Assembly (NCBI RefSeq): GCF_052324685.1
Contig: NC_135211.1
Location: forward strand, 14,562,236 to 14,626,235
From: Brachyhypopomus gauderio
Taxonomy: Eukaryota > Chordata > Actinopteri > Gymnotiformes > Hypopomidae
Length of the DNA stretch: 64,000 nt
Direction of reading: 5' to 3'
Part shown: positions 59,673 to 64,000 of the stretch, piece by piece
Position numbering within the stretch: position 1 is the first letter of the stretch
Layout of the letters: each line of letters begins with the position of its first letter
Notes under the pieces: model-generated
What the model saw: only the letters and a program-made list of their open reading frames with translations
The model's database searches: none
What the model was told of the DNA's origin: nothing
Program-made: the position numbers and the translations under genes

Positions 59673-60547
59673 GCTTTTCCAGGGCTAGTCTTTATATAGA
59701 GATTCGCTAGTATTTTGGAGCACAATGAGCATGTGCTGGTAGAAAGCGTGTTGCTCAGCAGCTGTGGGTTTTTTGTGTGTGGGTTTTTTTTTTTTTTTTG
59801 CCTGCAGCGCTGTTGTTGCTGGGTTTGTTTCTAAACAACATAGCAGAGTGAAAGCATTGCCCCAGAGACAGTGAACAGCTTTAGTGAAGGCAGAGCAAGA
59901 AACCCAGCTATTGGGAAACATGGGAGGAAGAGCTCTGGTCAACTTCATACACATGGTCTAGATGGTGTAGAACAGTGCGACAACCTTAGAGCCAAAAGTG
60001 GATGCAGCGATAAACGCAGAGGTGTATAAGAGCTAAAACTAAAATGTTTTAGCTAATGATTTATTAGTTGAAGCTCAAAATCTTGTTTGACTATAATCAA
60101 ATAACTACATTAACTACATAGTACATTCCTGTGTGTCTCCAGACTTCCACAATTTTCCTCCAGACTTCAATACTTCACCTACTTGTTTGAGTGTTCTGAA
60201 TCAGCATGGCACTCAGCCCTGGCCTGTATTGCTGGCTCAGTGTGAACGCCCAGACAGTGGCTTCTCCTCCTCTTTAAGAAATGCTGTTCTGGGGTGCTAG
60301 ATTCCTCATACCTTTCTGCCTCGTCTCACACTAGCTTAACGAGGGTGCAGAGGTTCAGGCCTGTGTGTAGTTCCAGAATCCTGTCGTAGCTACACTGACT
60401 ATGAAAGATGGAAAATTACAACTTAAAGAGCTGCTGACTGACTGAGGAAGAAAGAGAGAGAGAGAGGTGGAGGTCAGAGAGACGAGGATAGAGAGAGTAA
60501 GAGACATAGAAGAGGAGTGAAAGAGGTGTAGAGAAGTGGAGAAAGGT

Positions 60548-60591
<44 letters not shown>

Positions 60592-62727
60592 TTGTAAGGG
60601 GAGATGAGTAACATGATTTGGTGCTTAGAAGAAAGCAGAACAAATTGTGATGTCAACTAGATTTGACCCATTAATAACAACGATAATAATGCTTTATAAT
60701 GATAGAACAAATGATAAGGCCTTAAGAAAGGCAAAAAACCTATGTATTACATTTGAATGCGTGAAACTGGCTTATTCCTCTGTGCTTTTCTCTATGTCGT
60801 GAGGTCCTCTGCTTCGTACCATCAAAGTGTTGCCTGTTTGCCTACACCTTTGGTCTACCATTTGTCAGAGTACACGTTTTTTTTTTTTTTTTTTTGGACT
60901 GCTTTCCCTTCAACCTGGAGGTCTTTGGAACGGCATGGTCTGTCGATCTTTGTCTGCGGTATACGCTGACGAGGTCCGCAGGCATGTTATAGCGAGGGGG
61001 GGCTGTGGTGAGTGAGGAGTCAGTGCGAGTCTAAGCAGGGTCAGGCCTTGGAGGGACGCACCCGGCCTTTGGCTCCACGAGTGTCATAAGCCTCTGCATA
61101 TTTTGCAGTGGGACTTTGATGCCTACATTTTTGGAAGGGGTGTGTGAGCGCAGGTGCAATGTAAGCTATAGAAAGCGGCATTTGACAAAGGACTTTTGTA
61201 CAGTAATCCTGCAAAATTTAGAGCTTGTGCCTTTTAAAATTGAAACGCGTCTTCATATTATACATTTAAATAAAATACATTTAAATAAGCAGTAACAAAG
61301 ATAAAGCTCTTTCATTTACAGTTTTTCTGTTCCACAAAAAAGGCATATAAAGGCATATAAAGCTTGTATGCAGCATTCATAAACAAAAACAGAATACAAG
61401 TCTAAGAGCTCTATGTAGTGTCTCCAAACACATTGCATCTGTTGTTGGCCTAAACTATTTCTTCAAAGGGGGTTCCCCACATCAGCATCTTTCCCATGGA
61501 TTTGACCTGTGTCTGAAATGTACCCTGTTCCTTTTAAATCATCCTCATCTCAGTTACTGCCAGCTTTGATATTTGGAAGCCTCAAGTTTTAAAAGCGATA
61601 CGCTGCACCTGTTTGTGTCGCCATATCCACACCCCCCCCCCCACACACACACACACACACACACACACATCACGCACATCCGGCTTAACCCAGCAGAGTG
61701 TCGGCGGTGGAGAGCATGCCTACACGGGTCTATATGTGTACTTAGAGACACCCACCACGTCTCTAACCGCATGTCTCAGTGTCGCTTCGCACGCCCTTAA
61801 CAAAAAGTTCAAAGCCCGCTGAAGCCCACGGAGCCCCATCATGTAGTGGGCTTCGAACGGTTGCGTAAACGAGAAAGGTTTGTGAGGTAGGCTTTGGCCA
61901 GGCGACGCCTGTCGTTGTGAGCGTAGTTCATCTTTCTCCTCGAGGCCGATTCTGTGTGTGCCCTGAAGAAACGTCTGGCCTCAGGTTGAACATCCTGAAA
62001 TCCTATGCTGCATCCTGTGATTCAGAGTAGCTTTTGATAAGCTAAAGGAGGATCGGGTTGTTTTTTTTAATTGATCCGCCGAGCCTTTTTTTTGCGTGGG
62101 CAGGAGCGCACCTTCAAAGCGAAGGTCGTCTGCAGGAGATGAACTTGAGACTCTGAAAGATGAGTCAGAGTTATTGTTTAGAGGAGGCAGACAGTGAAAT
62201 CAACGATCAGCCACAGCTCTTGTTGCTTTAGTGGAGTGGTGAATGCTGCTAGTTTAATCTGCTGGATTGAGAGTCGTCTAAACGATTTCACAAAGAGATC
62301 AGTAGTCAAACTTTAGTCATTCCATGAGTAGGATTGGCCTTAAGGTATTGCAGTTTTGTTCATTTAACCCATTACATTACAGAGAACCTGCTAGTGGGTT
62401 CACATTGTCATTACTCACTCTTATAAATACATGACTAGTTTAGTTTTCAGTGTAGTTGTGAAATAATTCACAGTAGATTGAAAATAATCCTTAGTATTCA
62501 TTTTTAAACAATAATTTTGGTGTTTGTGTATGGAAGGCACTTTGAGTTTGTACATTAACAGTGATGAGGCAGAGCACAGGTGTCAGGTCTGATGGCAGTT
62601 GTGGTGAGAAGAATTTTCTATATAGTGTGTTATCTGTGCATTAATGCGTAGGCATTTTGGTGTGTTTGTAGAGTCTTGTCAGTGCATTGAATGTGTCCGT
62701 GCATGTATTTGTCAGACTGTATAATTG

Positions 62728-62730
<3 letters not shown>

Positions 62731-62795
<65 letters not shown>

Positions 62796-62882
62796 ACTGT
62801 GTGCAGCCCTGTAGGTCTATGCATTGTCTATAGTCATGTGTGGTTAGATCAGTCAGACAGTAAAAGCATGCATACGTGTGTC

Positions 62883-62950
<68 letters not shown>
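62731..62950. repeat. paired (GT)n arrays
   Basis: (GT)n at 62731-62794 and 62884-62950 are separated by about 90 unique bases. Confidence 0.95.
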
Positions 62951-62957
<7 letters not shown>

Positions 62958-63820
62958 TTTGGGCGTAGGTTTGGTTTGTGGTCAATGTTGGGGTTGGAGG
63001 TTTAGAAAGCTCTTCACCTCCATCCTATCTGCCAGGATAACAGCCACTCTGTGCAGCAGACAACAAACCTGCTCTGTGCCTCTCTGCCATTGCCCAGGGC
63101 TGCGTGCATTACAGACGCTGGGCGTCGCACGGGGTCACAGTCATCCGTGAATGCAGCACTTCTTTGAGGTTGTGAAGCGTTTCCTAAGTGCGTGTGCATG
63201 TGTGGACATGGGGCGGGGTTAGCTTGTGAAGGATGTTTTGAAGCTTCTCTGTGCTTTTTGTGAGACTTTAATGTCTTTGGAGAGCGTACACAGAATAATC
63301 CAGTCGATCTCAGTCATTTATTCAAAGACTAAAGTGGCTATTTCTACCCTTTATACTTTGAAATTCATATCAAACAATAAAATTACAGGGAAATACTTTA
63401 CAATTGTATTTTGAAATGTCATTGATGTGATAGATGACTATCGGGCAAAGATCAATAATATGTCTCATGTTGTTGCATGTCAAAACTGTTTTCAGGCGTG
63501 CTCAGGGGGGTCAAAGGGGGGTCATCGGATGTGCGCTACATTATATGGTCGTGCAGGTATTTTTGCAGTGCAGAACAAAAACATAATTTCATGCTTTACA
63601 TTATTACTTGAAATTATTAGTTGAGTGCATATTCAAGTTCTGGAAATTGCTACTTCAGGGAGCATCTAAAGTGCCCACTCCTCCACAAGCAGTGAAGGCC
63701 TGTAATAATGGGCTACCAGGGCCAGCATGTGGATCTAGCATAACGCCTAATACAGCAGATGGGCAGAATAGGTGGGCTTCTGAATACTGTGTTATCATAT
63801 TTATGCTGTGGTTCAACAGT

Positions 63821-63863
63821 AGTGTGTGTGTGAGTGAGTGAGTGAGTGAGTGAGTGAGTGAAT

Positions 63864-63925
<62 letters not shown>
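63821..63925. repeat. (GTGA)n-(GT)n array
   Basis: GT start, about 8 GTGA units, then about 30 GT units. Confidence 0.95.
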
Positions 63926-63926
<1 letters not shown>

Positions 63927-64000
63927 TGTGTGAGTGAGTGTGTTTGTGTCTTTGCTGATTTTGGGTGCCCAGCGGACACACTAGCTAATTTATATTTATA

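Overview
This is vertebrate nuclear DNA, almost certainly from a teleost fish. It has compact GT-AG intron-exon genes, very dense dinucleotide microsatellites, hAT-type DNA transposons, a LINE remnant and a Gmr1-type Ty3/gypsy element. The gene order tipin - lctl - smad6 - smad3 matches the vertebrate block around human 15q22.3 (established knowledge). The genus cannot be fixed from the sequence alone.

Left part (1-10540): an apparently intact Gmr1-like LTR retrotransposon on the minus strand (1-3844) runs off the left edge. It is followed by mostly non-coding sequence and a nested cluster of DNA transposons (6970-9187).

Gene block (10541-22816): tipin (minus, 8 coding-region exons, replication-fork protection) lies head-to-tail behind lctl (minus, 13 exons, gamma-klotho/lactase-like). 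lctl is divergent from a four-motif beta/gamma-crystallin gene (plus, 6 exons). lctl and the crystallin are both lens-type genes and start only 1.8 kb apart.

Middle (22817-36400): a long intergenic stretch rich in CT, CA and TA arrays. I found no gene I can defend. It has one GATA-motif cluster and one odd 222-codon ORF.

Smad block (36400-64000): smad6 (plus, 4 coding exons, complete, 472 aa) is followed about 14 kb later by exon 1 of smad3 (plus); the rest of smad3 lies beyond the right edge. Between them is a LINE remnant carrying a hAT element with perfect target duplications.

Functionally the two Smad genes are opposing arms of one pathway: Smad3 is a receptor-activated TGF-beta effector and Smad6 an inhibitory Smad that mainly restrains BMP signalling. 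The smad6 upstream region carries a palindromic Smad box, consistent with feedback control. All exon models were assembled by hand from reading frame, splice sites and family similarity; reading phases close exactly for tipin, lctl, the crystallin and smad6.
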